Assembly: GCA_016191995.1 (NCBI GenBank) | Contig: JACPVA010000061.1 | Location: 1-41,870 of the forward strand | Direction: 5' to 3' | Length of the DNA: 41,870 bases | From: Burkholderiales bacterium | Lineage (GTDB): Bacteria; Pseudomonadota; Gammaproteobacteria; Burkholderiales; Burkholderiaceae_C | Shown here: positions 27,175 to 36,200 of the stretch, in pieces | Position numbering within the stretch: the first letter of the stretch is position 1 | Layout: each line of letters begins with the position of its first letter | Program-made: the position numbers and the translations under genes | Notes under the pieces: generated by a model | Databases searched by the model: none | What the model was told of the DNA's origin: nothing | Seen by the model: only the letters and a program-made list of their open reading frames with translations

Positions 27175-28314
27175 ATGAAATCCCTTGTTGCCCTCCTGCT
27201 CGCGCTGGCCGCCAGCGCGGCGTCCGCCGCGACCTGGCCCGCCGGCCCCGACGGCGCGCCGATGAGCTTCCAGCAGGCGCTGGCGCGCGCCGCCGACGGC
27301 GACACGATCGAGCTCGCGCCCGGCACCTACAAGGGCCAGGTCGGTGTCGTCGCGCAGCGCCGGCTGACGATCCGCGGCGTCGGCGAGCGGCCGGTGTTCG
27401 ACGCCGACGGCGCGCACGCCGAGGGCAAGGCGATCTGGGTCGTGCGCGACGGCGACATCACGATCGAGAACGTCGAGTTTCGCGGCGCGCGCGTGCCGGA
27501 CGGCAACGGCGCCGCACTCCGCTTCGAGAAGGGCCGCCTGCTGCTGCGGCGCTGCCGCCTGGTCGACAACCAGAACGGTCTGCTGACCGGCAACGACAGC
27601 GCGGCCGAGCTCGTGATCCAGGACAGCGAGTTCGCACGCGCGCCGCAGGTCGAGGGCAGCCTGCCGCACCTGCTGTATGCCGGGCGTATCGGGCGGCTCG
27701 AGGTCACTGGCAGCCGCTTCCACCAGGGCTTCGAGGGCCACCTGATCAAGTCGCGCGCGCGCACGACGCACCTCGCCTACAACCTGATCGTCGACGGCGA
27801 GGGCGGCGGCGCGAGCTACGAGATCGACCTGGCCAACGGCGGCGACGCGCTGATCGTCGGCAATATCGTCGCGCAGAGCCGCCAGACGCAGAATCCGGTC
27901 GTCATCGCCTACGGCGCGGAGGGCCGGGTGTGGGAGCGCAACCGGCTGCTGCTGTCGCACAACACGCTGGTCAGCGACTTCCCGCTGGCGTGGTTCCTGC
28001 GCGCCTGGCCCGACAAGCTCGGCGCTGGCACGACGATCCGCGCCGTCAACAACCTGACCGTCGGTGCCGGGCTGTTCGCGCTCGGCGCGTCGGGCGATTT
28101 CGACGGCAACCGCTGGTCCTTCGCCTCCGCGCTCGAGGGCCCGGGCGCGCTCGCGTTCGAGCTCGCGCGCGACTCGCGGCTGCGCGGCAGCGCCGAAGAC
28201 CCGCGCACGCTGGCCGGCGACGAATCGTTGCCGACGGCCGAGTTCAGCTTGCCGATCGGGACCCGCCCGCTGGCATCGCCGGCGGCGTGGTCGCCTGGGG
28301 CGCTGCAGCGATGA
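27175..28314 (+). CDS. Secreted right-handed beta-helix repeat protein
   Basis: A 379-residue protein with a signal peptide (MKSLVALLLALAASAASA) followed by a parallel beta-helix of the NosD/pectate-lyase-like type. Repeating rungs are visible (GDTIELAPGTYKGQVGV, ITIENVEFRGARVPDGNGAA, LIVGNIVAQS). No catalytic residues can be assigned, so it may bind or modify a polysaccharide, or be structural. It is a clear paralogue of the gene at 37220-38092, which has no signal peptide. The stretches AEGKAI, ARVPxGNGA, SRAR and GGASYE are shared. The stop codon lies two bases before the edge of repeat island C. Confidence 0.88.
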   Translation: MKSLVALLLALAASAASAATWPAGPDGAPMSFQQALARAADGDTIELAPGTYKGQVGVVAQRRLTIRGVGERPVFDADGAHAEGKAIWVVRDGDITIENVEFRGARVPDGNGAALRFEKGRLLLRRCRLVDNQNGLLTGNDSAAELVIQDSEFARAPQVEGSLPHLLYAGRIGRLEVTGSRFHQGFEGHLIKSRARTTHLAYNLIVDGEGGGASYEIDLANGGDALIVGNIVAQSRQTQNPVVIAYGAEGRVWERNRLLLSHNTLVSDFPLAWFLRAWPDKLGAGTTIRAVNNLTVGAGLFALGASGDFDGNRWSFASALEGPGALAFELARDSRLRGSAEDPRTLAGDESLPTAEFSLPIGTRPLASPAAWSPGALQR

Positions 28315-28426
28315 ATCGCGTTTGCGTTCGATCGCCAAGGACTGCGCTGTCGGCGATCGTCCGCGTTTGGTCCGTTGCCGCCACTCGTCGGGGCCTGTCC
28401 TTCGTTTGCCTGCCATGATCGAGCGG

Positions 28427-28597
28427 GCCGAGGACGACGGGTACCCTTGCCCTCCATGCCCGGGGACAGTGCCCCGGGCGCTCGCCAGGCACAAACAGTC
28501 CGCAGGACTGTTTGTGTCCGGGCTCGCTCCCCCGCCATCGGCCTTCGGCCGCTGGCTCCTCCTTTACTTACGGTCAAGGGCACCCGCCGTCCTCGGC
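28427..28597 (-). repeat. Island C long unit with 26-bp terminal inverted repeats
   Basis: Arms 28427-28452 and 28572-28597 are complementary with three mismatches. On the minus strand the interior has GTAAGTAAAGGAGGAG, a 10-bp G/C stem with its own sequence, the 12-bp CACAAACAGTCC stem, the GCCCGGGG stem, and CATGG at the end. Confidence 0.85.
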
Positions 28598-28644
28598 AGG
28601 CCACCGAGTTGGTATTCGACGGTCGAATACCGGAGTGGTGGCAG

Positions 28645-28745
28645 GCCAAGGTCGGCGGGCATCCTCCCACGTAAGTAAAGGAGGAGCCGGCGGCGCAAGC
28701 CGACGGCGGGGGACATGGAGTGGGAGGGTGCCCGCCGGCCTTGGC
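28645..28745 (+). repeat. Island C short unit with 26-bp terminal inverted repeats
   Basis: Arms 28645-28670 and 28720-28745 are complementary with two transition mismatches. The interior starts GTAAGTAAAGGAGGAG, holds a stem with a GCAA loop, and ends CATGGAG. It lacks the block with the two extra stems. Confidence 0.85.
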
Positions 28746-28921
28746 ACGCGCGCAGGACGAACGCCAGAGAAAGCGAAGAACCGACTTCCGTGACCGGCAG
28801 CTACCTGACGCCTCCGGCCCTTCGACCGCGGGCGCCACTCGAAAGCTCGAACGCCATCCCGTGCGAGTCGCGCCGGGCGCGCGGGATCGGTGCGTGCCGG
28901 GCGCGCAGGCCGGGCGGGGGC

Positions 28922-29284
28922 TCAGCCGGCTGCCGCGGCCCTGCTCGCGGCCTTGTCGTCGCCGGCGATCCCGAGCAGCGGCGCCACCCCGTACAGCCGG
29001 GCCAGTGCGGCGAGCTTGTCCGGCACCTCGGCAAGCTCGAACCCGAGCCCGCGCGACGTCGCCAACCGTCGCGCCTGCAGCAGCAACGCGATCGCTCCGG
29101 TATCGAGCACGGCCAGCGCCGACGCGTCGATGCGCAAGGCACCCGAGGCCGGCAACACGCGCAGCGCCTGCTCGACGCCGCGCAGCACGGCGGCCGCCTC
29201 GTCCATCGTCACCGTGGCCGGCAGCGCGAAGCCGGCCGGCGCCGCCGCCGCCGGCGCGTTCTCGCCGCGTGCGGTCGTGCTCAC
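28922..29284 (-). CDS. mlaB: MlaB-type STAS domain protein of the phospholipid transporter
   Basis: A 120-residue cytoplasmic STAS-domain protein that, as MlaB, binds the ATPase MlaF and stabilises the MlaFEDB complex. The STAS core is visible: LRIDASALAVLDTGAIALLLQARRLA, then GFELAEVP, with the conserved Asp-Thr/Ser loop (LDTGA). The N-terminal 20 and C-terminal 20 residues are Ala rich. The start is GTG 29284, overlapping the mlaC stop (GTGA), so it is coupled. It is the last gene of the operon, and its stop is next to island C. Confidence 0.86.
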   Translation of the reverse strand: MSTTARGENAPAAAAPAGFALPATVTMDEAAAVLRGVEQALRVLPASGALRIDASALAVLDTGAIALLLQARRLATSRGLGFELAEVPDKLAALARLYGVAPLLGIAGDDKAASRAAAAG

Positions 29285-29958
29285 TTGGCGGGCGCATTCG
29301 CGGCAGCGTTGGCGGGCCTGTCCGCCGGCGCCGCGTTGCGCTCGGCGAGCTTGGCGATCAGGCCGTCGATGCCGCCGCTGGCGATCTCCTGCGCGAAGCT
29401 GCTGCGGTACTGGTCGACGAGCCAGATGCCGAGCACATTGACGTCGTAGATCCGCCAGCCGTCGCCATTGCGCTCGAGCCGGTAGTCGAGCTGGATCGGC
29501 TCGTTGCCGCCGCCGCGTACCTCGCTGCGGACGACCACCTCCGGATCGTCGGGGCGCATGCGCAGCGGCTTGAGCACCAGTTCGGTCTGCGGCTTGACCT
29601 GCGACAGCGCGCCGGCATAGGTCCGCACCAGCAGCGTCTTGAACTCGGTCTGCAGCCGCTCGCGCTGCGCGGGGGTGGCCTGGCGCCAGCGCACGCCGAC
29701 CGCCGACGCCGTCATGCGCGGGAAGTTCAGGTGCGGCAGCAACTCCGCGTCGACGAGCCTGATCACCTTCGGGATGTCGCCAGCCTGGATCGCCGGGTCG
29801 GCCTTGACCGCATCGAGCAGCCGCGCCGAGACCTCGCGCACGAAGGCATCCGGCGCGCTGCCGGAGGCCTGCGCGGGCGCGGCCGGCAGGACGAGCGCAG
29901 CCGCTGCGGCCAGCGTCGCCAGCGCCCTTGCGCGGGACAGGAAGAGGCGTCTCGTCAT
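29281..29958 (-). CDS. mlaC: MlaC-type periplasmic phospholipid-binding protein
   Basis: A 225-residue periplasmic shuttle that carries phospholipids between the outer-membrane MlaA and the inner-membrane MlaFEDB. A signal peptide (RLFLSRARALATLAAAAALVLPAAPAQA) precedes the Ttg2D/MlaC fold (LLPHLNFPRMTASAVGVRW, LVRTYAGALSQ, RIYDVNVLGIWLVDQYRSSF). Two ATG codons are in line (29964 and 29958); the second is 8 bases after AGGA and was chosen. A 21-base hairpin lies at 29977-29997 just upstream. Confidence 0.93.
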   Translation of the reverse strand: MTRRLFLSRARALATLAAAAALVLPAAPAQASGSAPDAFVREVSARLLDAVKADPAIQAGDIPKVIRLVDAELLPHLNFPRMTASAVGVRWRQATPAQRERLQTEFKTLLVRTYAGALSQVKPQTELVLKPLRMRPDDPEVVVRSEVRGGGNEPIQLDYRLERNGDGWRIYDVNVLGIWLVDQYRSSFAQEIASGGIDGLIAKLAERNAAPADRPANAAANAPAK

Positions 29959-29976
29959 CGTCATCGTCCTTTCGTC

Positions 29977-29997
29977 GCGCCGGCAGCTCGCCGGCGC
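29977..29997 (-). promoter_or_regulatory. Hairpin in the mlaA-mlaC gap
   Basis: Perfect 8-bp arms GCGCCGGC and GCCGGCGC with a 5-base loop, 12 bases before the mlaC ribosome-binding site. There is no T-run, so it is more likely an mRNA stability or translation element than a terminator. Confidence 0.35.
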
Positions 29998-30081
29998 ATC
30001 GCTCGTGCGCTGCGCCCGGATCACCGGCTGCGCGCGCATCGCTTCAACGTCGCACCGCCGCCTGCGGTGCACCGGGAGGCT

Positions 30082-30828
30082 TCAGCGCGCGGCCGGCTCC
30101 TCCAGGTCGGGCTCGGGCAGCGGCGGCGGGTCGCCGTCGTAGACCAGGTTGCGCCGGCGCGCCAGGTAGGCGTCGCGCAGGAAGATATAGCGGTCCAGCG
30201 CCGCCTGCTCGAGCAGCTTGCTGGCGCCGAGCAACCGGGCGCGTGCATCGACCACGTTCAGCACGCCCGCGGCGGCGATCTCGCCCTCGTCCAGCCCGAT
30301 GCGCGCGGTCGAGGTCGCCGCCATGTCCAGCGGGCGGCCGGCGGTGTCGCGCAGGCTCGACGGCCCGAGCAGCGGCAGCACCAGGTAGGGCCCCGCCGGC
30401 AGCCCCCAGCGGCCCAGCGTCTGGCCGAAGTCCTCGCGCTGGCGCTCCAGCCCGGCCTCGGTGCCGATGTCCAGCAAGCCGCCGAGGCCGAGGGCGGTGT
30501 TCACCGCCACCCGCATCGTCATCGTCAGCGCCGGCTCGGGCTTGGCCTGCAGCAGGTGGTTGACGGCCGACCAGGCATCGTCGAGGTTGCCGAAGAAGTT
30601 GCCGACGCCGGTGCGGACGAACGACGGCACATGGTCGCGCCATGTGCGCGCCACCGGCGCCAGCACGGCGTCGTCGACGGCGTCGTTGAAGCGCTGCATG
30701 CTGCGGTTGTAGCCCTCGAAGGGGTCGTCCGGGTTCGGGTGCGGCACGCTCGCGCAGCCGCCGAGTGCGGCCGCCAGCGCCAGCAGCGCGCCGGCGGTGC
30801 GGCGGCGCGGAGCAGCGCCAGTGCTCAT
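30082..30828 (-). CDS. mlaA: MlaA (VacJ) outer-membrane lipoprotein
   Basis: A 248-residue lipoprotein. The lipobox is LGGC at residues 22-25. The VacJ family core follows: DPFEGYNRSMQRFNDAVDDA, RTGVGNFFGNLDD, NTALGLGGLLDI, EDFGQTLGRWGLPAGPYLVLPLLGPSS and the late DRYIFLRDAYLARR. It removes phospholipids from the outer leaflet of the outer membrane and passes them to MlaC. It overlaps mlaD by 4 bp. The C-terminus is Pro/Glu rich, as usual. Confidence 0.96.
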   Translation of the reverse strand: MSTGAAPRRRTAGALLALAAALGGCASVPHPNPDDPFEGYNRSMQRFNDAVDDAVLAPVARTWRDHVPSFVRTGVGNFFGNLDDAWSAVNHLLQAKPEPALTMTMRVAVNTALGLGGLLDIGTEAGLERQREDFGQTLGRWGLPAGPYLVLPLLGPSSLRDTAGRPLDMAATSTARIGLDEGEIAAAGVLNVVDARARLLGASKLLEQAALDRYIFLRDAYLARRRNLVYDGDPPPLPEPDLEEPAAR

Positions 30829-31298
30829 TGCCCGCCCCCGCCGGCACCGGCCGCGCTGTTGGCGAGAAACTGGCCGATCAGGTTCTCCAGCACCACCGCC
30901 GACTGCGTCTGCACGATGCGGCCGCCGTCGGCGAGCATCGTCTCGTCCGGGCCGGGCTCCAGGCCGATGTACTGGTCGCCGAGCAGCCCTGAGGTCAGGA
31001 TCTTGGCCGAGGTGTCCTTCGGAAACTGGAACTCGCTGCGGATACTCATCGTCACCACGCCCTCGTAGGTCACCGGATCCAGCCCGATCGAGGTCACGCG
31101 GCCGACCAGCACCCCGGCGCTGCGCACCGGCGCGCGCGCCTTCAGGCCGCCGATATTGGTGAAGCGGGCACTCAGCTCATAGCCATTGCCGGCCTCGAAG
31201 TTGCCGAGGTTGGCCGCCTTCATCGCCAGGAAGACGAGCGCGATCATGCCCAGCAGCACGAACAGCCCGACCAGGGTCTCGATACCTTTTCTCGCCAT
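30825..31298 (-). CDS. mlaD: MlaD, MCE-domain subunit
   Basis: A 157-residue inner-membrane protein with one N-terminal helix (LVGLFVLLGMIALVFLAMKA) and a single MCE domain (YELSARFTNIGGLKARAPVR, VLVGRVTSIGLDP, SGLLGDQYIGLEPG). It forms the hexameric ring through which lipids pass between MlaC and MlaE. Position between mlaE and mlaA is the standard order. The 87 bp before it contain nothing else recognisable. Confidence 0.96.
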   Translation of the reverse strand: MARKGIETLVGLFVLLGMIALVFLAMKAANLGNFEAGNGYELSARFTNIGGLKARAPVRSAGVLVGRVTSIGLDPVTYEGVVTMSIRSEFQFPKDTSAKILTSGLLGDQYIGLEPGPDETMLADGGRIVQTQSAVVLENLIGQFLANSAAGAGGGGQ

Positions 31299-31385
31299 GG
31301 TTTGAATCCTTGCCAGTCGTCGCAGGGTAGCTAGCGGTTGCAGCGTGTCGCGTCGGCGCGTTGCCAGGGTGTCGTCAAGGCGTCG

Positions 31386-32165
31386 TCAAGGCGTCGTGAA
31401 CATCAGCGCCGTGAGCACGAAGTCCATGCCCAGCACCGCCAGCGACGAGACCACCACGGTGCGCGTCGTCGCATACGCGACGCCTTCGGGCGTGGCCTCG
31501 GTCTCGTAGCCCTGGTACAGCGCCACCGCGGTGCAGATGACGCCGAACACCGTCGCCTTGGCGATGCCGTTGCCGACGTCGCGCCACCAGTCCACCCCGT
31601 TCTGCATCACCGACCAGAAGTTGCCCGCGTCGACGCCGATCAGCCCGACCGCGACCACCCAGGCCCCGAGGATGCCGACGGCCGAGAACATCGCCGCCAG
31701 CAGGGGCATCGCGACGATGCCGCCGATCAAGCGCGGCGCCAGCACACGCTGGCGCGGGTCGACCGCCATCAGCTCCATCGCCGCGAGCTGCTCGCCGGCC
31801 TTCATCAGCCCGATCTCGGCCGTCAGCGAGGTGCCGGCGCGGCCGGCGAACAGCAGCGCCGTGACCACCGGCCCGAGCTCGCGCACCAGCGACAGGTTGA
31901 CGATCAGCCCCAGGCTCTCGGCCGCGCCGTAGGTCACCAGCGCGTAGTACATCTGCAGCGCCAGCACGAAGCCGACCGCGACCCCGGACGCGACGATGAT
32001 CAGCAGCGAGCGGTTGCCGATCGCGTGGATCTGGTGCACGACGAGGTAGAAGCGCCGCAGCGACCCCGGAAGCACGCGCAGCAGGTCGAGGAAGAACAGC
32101 GCCGCGTGGCCGAAGCCGCGCAGCACCCGCAGCGTGCGCGCGCCGAGCTCGGCGAGCAGGTTCAT
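31386..32165 (-). CDS. mlaE: MlaE, permease subunit
   Basis: A 259-residue inner-membrane permease of the MlaE/YrbE family with about five to six helices. Family stretches include VASGVAVGFVLALQMYYAL, RELGPVVTALLFAGRAGTSL, TAEIGLMKAGEQLAAMELMA and ATPEGVAYATTRTVVVSSL. Its start overlaps the mlaF stop by 4 bp. With MlaF, MlaD and MlaB it forms the inner-membrane lipid transporter. Confidence 0.96.
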   Translation of the reverse strand: MNLLAELGARTLRVLRGFGHAALFFLDLLRVLPGSLRRFYLVVHQIHAIGNRSLLIIVASGVAVGFVLALQMYYALVTYGAAESLGLIVNLSLVRELGPVVTALLFAGRAGTSLTAEIGLMKAGEQLAAMELMAVDPRQRVLAPRLIGGIVAMPLLAAMFSAVGILGAWVVAVGLIGVDAGNFWSVMQNGVDWWRDVGNGIAKATVFGVICTAVALYQGYETEATPEGVAYATTRTVVVSSLAVLGMDFVLTALMFTTP

Positions 32166-33037
32166 CGCCTTGCCTCCGCGCCAGCACCCGTCGCGCCGGA
32201 GCCGGCCCCACCCGCACCGTCCCCCGCAGCGGCGAGCCCGAAATCCTCGTCGAGCTCGGGCGCCGGGTAGTGGAACTTGACCGGACCGTCGGGCTCGCCG
32301 CGCACGAACTGCCGCACCTCGGGGTCGCGGCTCTCCATCAGCTCCTTCGGCGTCCCCTGCGCGACGAGGCGGCCGCCGGTGGCCATCAGCACGACCCAGT
32401 CCGAGATCGCCATGCACTCGGGCACGTCGTGCGAGACGACGAGCGAGGTCGCGCCGGTGACATCGTTGAGCGTGCGGATCAGCTTGGCCGCCACCCCCAT
32501 CGAGATCAGGTCCAGGCCGGCGAAGGGCTCGTCGTACATGATCAGCTCGGGGTCCAGCGCGATCGCGCGCGCCAGCGCGATGCGGCGCGCCATGCCGCCG
32601 GAGACCTCGGCGATGCGCAGCGACGCCGCGCCGCGCAACCCGACCGCGTTGAGCTTCATCAGCACGATGTCGCGGATCATCGCCTCGGGCAGGTCGGTGT
32701 GCTCGCGCAGCGGGAAGGCGACGTTCTCGAACACCGTCAGGTCGGTGAACAGCGCGCCGAACTGGAACAGCATCCCCAGCCGCCTGCGCAGCGCGTGCAT
32801 CTGCACCTTGTCGCCGACGTCGAGCGCCCGGCCGTCGAACACGACGCGGCCCTTCGTGGCCGCGTGCACGCCACCGATCAGCCGCAGCAGCGTCGTCTTG
32901 CCGCAGCCCGACCCGCCGAGGATCGACGTCACCTTGCCGCGCTCGAAGCGCAGCGAGATGTCGGCCAGGATCGTGCGCCGCTCGTCGTAGCCGAACGTGA
33001 CGCGGTCGATCTCGATCAGGGCATCGGCGGGGCTCAA
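32162..33037 (-). CDS. mlaF: MlaF, ATP-binding subunit
   Basis: A 291-residue ATPase. Walker A is GGSGCGKTT, the signature is VSGGMARR, Walker B is LIMYDEPFAGLD, and the switch is VVSHDVPE. QFGALFTDLTVFENVAFPLR is typical of MlaF. The start is TTG 33037 (LSPADALIEIDRV); no better ATG or GTG is in frame. A Gly/Ala-rich tail (about 25 residues) is extra. The operon promoter should be within 33038-33281; a weak GATACT lies about 100 bp upstream but no convincing -35 was found. Confidence 0.95.
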   Translation of the reverse strand: MSPADALIEIDRVTFGYDERRTILADISLRFERGKVTSILGGSGCGKTTLLRLIGGVHAATKGRVVFDGRALDVGDKVQMHALRRRLGMLFQFGALFTDLTVFENVAFPLREHTDLPEAMIRDIVLMKLNAVGLRGAASLRIAEVSGGMARRIALARAIALDPELIMYDEPFAGLDLISMGVAAKLIRTLNDVTGATSLVVSHDVPECMAISDWVVLMATGGRLVAQGTPKELMESRDPEVRQFVRGEPDGPVKFHYPAPELDEDFGLAAAGDGAGGAGSGATGAGAEARR

Positions 33038-33281
33038 GCGCGTGGGCGGCGCGGCCGCGACGCTGCGCGCAGCCGGGCGCGGCCGGGCGGCGCAGGTCGC
33101 TGGCGGCGCGACGGTCGTGTTGGTCTTGTAGCGGCGAAGTATCGCATGCGGGCTGCCGGCCCGAGGGTTTGCACGGATATGTCGGTGCCTGCACGGTCCG
33201 CGGCCGGGTCATCACGCCGAAGCGCCGAAAACCCCGGCCGGCGCGAGCGCGCGTCGGGAGCGGCGCCGCCGGACTCCAGCC

Positions 33282-36200
33282 TCATCCGCCGCCGACGGCT
33301 GCCGCGCGAGATCGCGCCGGGGCCTGCGCCGCCAGCGCCGCCCAGGCCAGCAGCAACAGCAGCAGCAGGAATCGCGGGTCGTCGATCAGCGTATTGACGC
33401 TGGCGCAGACCGTGAAGGCGACGAGCGCGGCCAGCGCCGAGCTGGCACCGGCTCGCCCCTGGATCGCCGCCGCGAACCCGGCCGCCAGCGCCGAGCCGAG
33501 CAGCAGCGCCCAGGCGAACGCGCCGAATGCGCCCTGCTCCAGCAGAACCGCCAGCGGCAAGCTGTGCACGTGGTACGGCGGGTCGATATCGGTCGACATC
33601 CACCAGCCGTCGAACCCGCGCGCGAAGTCGCCATTGCGCAACAGCTCGCGGCCATCGGGCGCTCGCAGGCTGAGGTCGGTGACGTCGACCGCCTCGCCGG
33701 CGCTGGGCGTGTGCAGCGCGAACTTGATCGGCCGGCCGGCGCCGGCGGCCCGCAGCGGCGCGAGGTCCAGCTTCAGTTCCGCCCGGCCCCAGCGCTCGGC
33801 GCCGGCGTCGGCGGACCTGGCGACGCCCCGCACGCAGTCGGCCGAAGTCAGCATCCACTTCTGGCACACGCTGACCGCCAGCGACGGTGCGGGATCGCGG
33901 CCTCGCAGGCGCAGCGTCAGGACATGCGGATCGGCCGCTGCCGGTCGCACGATCTGGTCGAGGTAGGTCAGCGCGCCGGCGCCGAGGCGCAGCCAGCGCC
34001 CGCCACCCGCATCGCCGGCGTCGCTGCCGACATGCAGCAGGGCCGCCCGCCTCGGTTCCTGGCTGCCCCAGAAATGCGCCTGCGCAAAGCGCCCGAGCCC
34101 GATGCCGAACAGCAGCGTCCCCCAGCTGTCGCCGCGCAGCGCCAGCGCATCCTGCCAGTGCGCGCTGCGCTGCCCGAGATCGCGCTGCCAATGAGCGAGT
34201 CGCTCCTGCGCATAGCCGCCGCGCAGCACTGGCCAGGATGCCGCGGCGGCGACCGCGATCGCCAGCGCCAGCATCGCCGCGGCGCGGCCGCGCTCCGGTC
34301 CGCGCGCGCGAAGCTCCAGCAGCGCGAACACGACCAGCCCCGCCGCCAGCGCCGCATAGCCGTTGCGCGAGAAGGTCAACATCAGCGCCAGGCTCGCCGC
34401 GCCGAGCAGCGCGAGCGCCGCCGCGCGCGCGACGGTCCCGCGCGCCACCCGCAGCGCCCGCGCCGCGAACACGGCACCGAGCGCGAGGTAACACTCGACG
34501 AAGGCGCCGCCGCGATGCATGGCCGAGAACGGCCCGGTCACGCGGTAGTCGGCCCCCAGGTCGGCCCAGCCGACGAAGACCGTGCGCTCCCACAGCACCC
34601 AGCCGACGACGCCGGCCAGCCCGAGCGTCATGCCACGCGCGAGGAGCGGCGCCACCTCGTGCCCGGCCGCCTGCAAGCGCCGCCACAACCCCGCCAGCAG
34701 CGCCGCCCACAGCAGGCCCTTGGCGATGCGCAGCGCGTTGAACGGGTGGTGGTAGCTCGCCAGCGCGTTCGCATCCAGCGGCGGGATCGGCCACAGCGCG
34801 ATCCCCGCCGACACGGCGGCGGACAGCGCGACCAGCCCGAAGCCGAGGCGCCAGAGTGCCGGCGCCGGCGCCGACGGGGCCGGCGTGCGCGCCCAGGCCA
34901 CGGCCAGCGCGAGCGCCAGCAAGAGGTCGAACTCGTCCCACAGCAGGCGCCCGGTCCAGGGTGCGAAATCGAACAGCGGCAGCGCGGCGACGATCAGGAC
35001 CATCGACCAGGCCGGCCGCCAGGCGACAGCCGCCTCCGCGATGCCGACCGCCAGCGTCGTCCACGCGACGCCGGGCGGGACGCTCAGCAGCTGCCAGCCC
35101 AGCGCCGCCAGCGCCAGCGCCGCAAGCGGCCACGACACCGGCGCTCCGGCGGACACCTGCGCCGCTTGCACAACCGCTGCCATGCGGCGCGGGACACGCT
35201 GCGGCGGTTGCGCCGCGGCCGGCGGCCCCTCTTCATCAGCCGCGGCGACGGTCGCGCGACGGCGCTGCCAGCGCGTCGCGGCCGCCGCCACGAGCGCCGC
35301 GGCCGCGGCCGCGATACCCAGGTTGGTCGGGTCCGGTCGCAGGCCGACGAGGAAGAGCTTGCCCCCCTCGACCACCGCACAGGCCAGCGCCGCCGCCAGC
35401 GCAGCGGCCGCCGCCGGCCGCCGACGCGCCCAGGCCCACAACCCGATCGGCGCGTAGGCGAGGGCCACGCCGGTCAGGCTCAGCAGCGCCTGCGCCTCGC
35501 TCGTGTAGTAGTGGTAGTAGAAAGGCTGCCAGCGCAGTGACGCCAAGGTCGTCGTCGCGCCAGCCGCCCCGCCCCAGGCGTGCGTCCACCAGCCGTTGAC
35601 CCCCAGCAGCAACAACAGATAAGGTGCCGCCGCCCACGATGCAGCCCTTGCCACGGCGGCACGCACGCGTTCGGGGGGCCAGGCGTGGCGGCGCGGCCAC
35701 GCCCAGGCACCGAGCATCACGCCGACCAGCCGCGTCAGCACCGAGGCGCCCTGCGTCACGCCGGAGACGATCAGCAGTTGCGCCGCCTCGATCGCCAGAC
35801 CCCAAACCAGCCCGACCAGGGCGACCGACCCGGCGCGCATGCCGGCGCGGGCGGCATCGGCATCCGCCTGCCGCACGGATCCCGGTGACCCCGCGCGCTG
35901 CGGCATCGGCGGGGACCGACCCGCAATTCGGCGTTGCGCGAGCCACGCCCCCAGCGGCGCGGAAAGCAGCGTCTCGGCCAGCAGCCGCAGCAGCGTGACG
36001 AGCGGGCGCGGCTCGCCCCCGGCGAGCACCCAGCCCCAGCGATCCGATGCCAGCTTGTCGCGCAATTCGGCGGCCGAGAGCAGCAGGTCGTACGGAAACA
36101 GGCTGTAGGCGAGGTAGGCCGCCGCATACAGCGCCAGCGCATGCGCATGCAGCCAGCTCGCCCCGGCGCGCGGAACGCGCTGCCAGCGCGCGCGCCGGCC

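Larger units (their letters stand above)
28316..28865 (+). repeat. Repeat island C: composite hairpin element, most complete copy
   Basis: This fills the gene-free stretch 28315-28921. It runs from GCGTTTGCGTTCGATCG, through a long unit in minus orientation (28427-28597), a perfect dyad (28611-28631, 9-bp arms GGTATTCGA and TCGAATACC), and a short unit in plus orientation (28645-28745), to the edge GGCCCTTCGACCGCGGGCGC at about 28816-28835. Both edges recur in island A in the same direction and in island B in reverse. No gene is visible inside. Confidence 0.82.

Noticed and set aside
33038..33281. A promoter for the mla operon (GATACT as -10)
   Set aside because: No acceptable -35 at 16-18 bases; the match is too weak to list.
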